Below, one piece after another: positions 6,021 to 6,120 of a stretch of DNA of 6,120 nucleotides. Each line of letters begins with the position of its first letter. The stretch's first letter is position 1. The stretch covers positions 1 through 6,120 of the forward strand of contig DATDWC010000021.1 in assembly GCA_035289805.1 (NCBI GenBank), read 5' to 3'. The DNA comes from DATDWC01 sp035289805. Lineage in GTDB: Bacteria > Patescibacteriota > Gracilibacteria > Peribacterales > Peribacteraceae. Position numbers and translations under genes: made by a program. The notes under the pieces are model-generated. The model was not told the origin of the DNA. It did not search any database and worked only from the letters and a program-made list of their open reading frames with translations.

Positions 6021-6120
6021 ATGGATCATGCAGATCTCCAGTATCTCCTCAAGACACTCGGCGGCGGACCACGCCTAGCTATTCTCCACCATCTCAAAAA
6101 GAAGGGTAGTTCTTCTGTTT
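6021..6120 (+). CDS. Winged-helix transcriptional regulator, ArsR/SmtB-like (3' truncated by window edge)
   Basis: The first 33 codons are visible and the frame is open to the edge. MDHADLQYLLKTLGGGPRLA followed by ILHHLKKKGSSSV resembles the first helices of an ArsR/SmtB-type or HTH_20-type DNA-binding domain, where the usual pattern is L-x-x-LG-x-x-x-R-L-x-IL-x-x-L. Here Arg18, Leu19, Ile21 and Leu22 take those places, and SSSV would lead into the next helix. The recognition helix, wing and any metal- or ligand-sensing residues are beyond the window, so the signal cannot be named. ATG 6021 is chosen because the frame of the ATGs at 6016 and 6028 hits a TAG at about 6076. The palindrome and promoter-like box immediately upstream suggest autorepression. 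Other winged-helix families remain possible. Confidence 0.65.
   Translation, partial: MDHADLQYLLKTLGGGPRLAILHHLKKKGSSSV

Overview
The window looks like chromosomal DNA of a Patescibacteria/CPR-type bacterium. This lineage call is inference from gene content and style: type IV pilin-like proteins fused to LamG domains, a compact gene layout, moderate GC, and a GC-rich palindromic repeat of a kind I associate with CPR genomes. A Peregrinibacteria/Peribacter-like lineage is my best guess but cannot be proven from the sequence. The standard bacterial code fits, because secA ends on TGA exactly after its SEC-C tail, so a TGA=Gly code (Gracilibacteria/Absconditabacteria) is unlikely.

Left third (1-2325, + strand): two consecutive genes for secreted or cell-surface proteins. 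Each has a class III (type IV) prepilin signal and hydrophobic helix, a short pilin-like globular region, and a C-terminal Laminin-G/concanavalin-A-like domain of about 210-230 residues. The first gene is cut by the left edge of the window: its prepilin cleavage motif lies just upstream of the first ATG. The two are diverged tandem paralogues, probably minor pilins or pseudopilins that display a lectin-like adhesin domain.

Middle (2326-3181): a 53-bp gap between convergent genes holds a two-copy 16-bp tandem repeat. It is followed by a minus-strand pair: a PduO-type ATP:cob(I)alamin adenosyltransferase and, 8 bp downstream, an 81-residue protein I do not recognise.

Right part (3198-6120, + strand): a complete secA starts only 16 bp from the divergent adenosyltransferase start, so the promoter of each must lie largely inside the other gene. 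Near its 3' end, secA carries an in-frame GC-rich repeat element in the linker before the zinc-binding SEC-C tail. After secA comes a perfect 30-bp AT-rich palindrome, a -10-like box, and the first 33 codons of a winged-helix (ArsR/SmtB-like) regulator cut by the right edge. The palindrome covers the expected -35 region and is a good candidate operator for that regulator.

Functional links: SecA drives Sec-dependent export, the route by which prepilins are usually inserted. The adenosyltransferase makes adenosylcobalamin, a cofactor for B12-dependent enzymes not seen here. I see no mobile element, CRISPR array, tRNA or rRNA. The points most worth following up are the repeat inside secA, the 30-bp palindrome with its regulator, the pilin-LamG pair, and two starts whose spacing from -10-like boxes suggests leaderless mRNAs.
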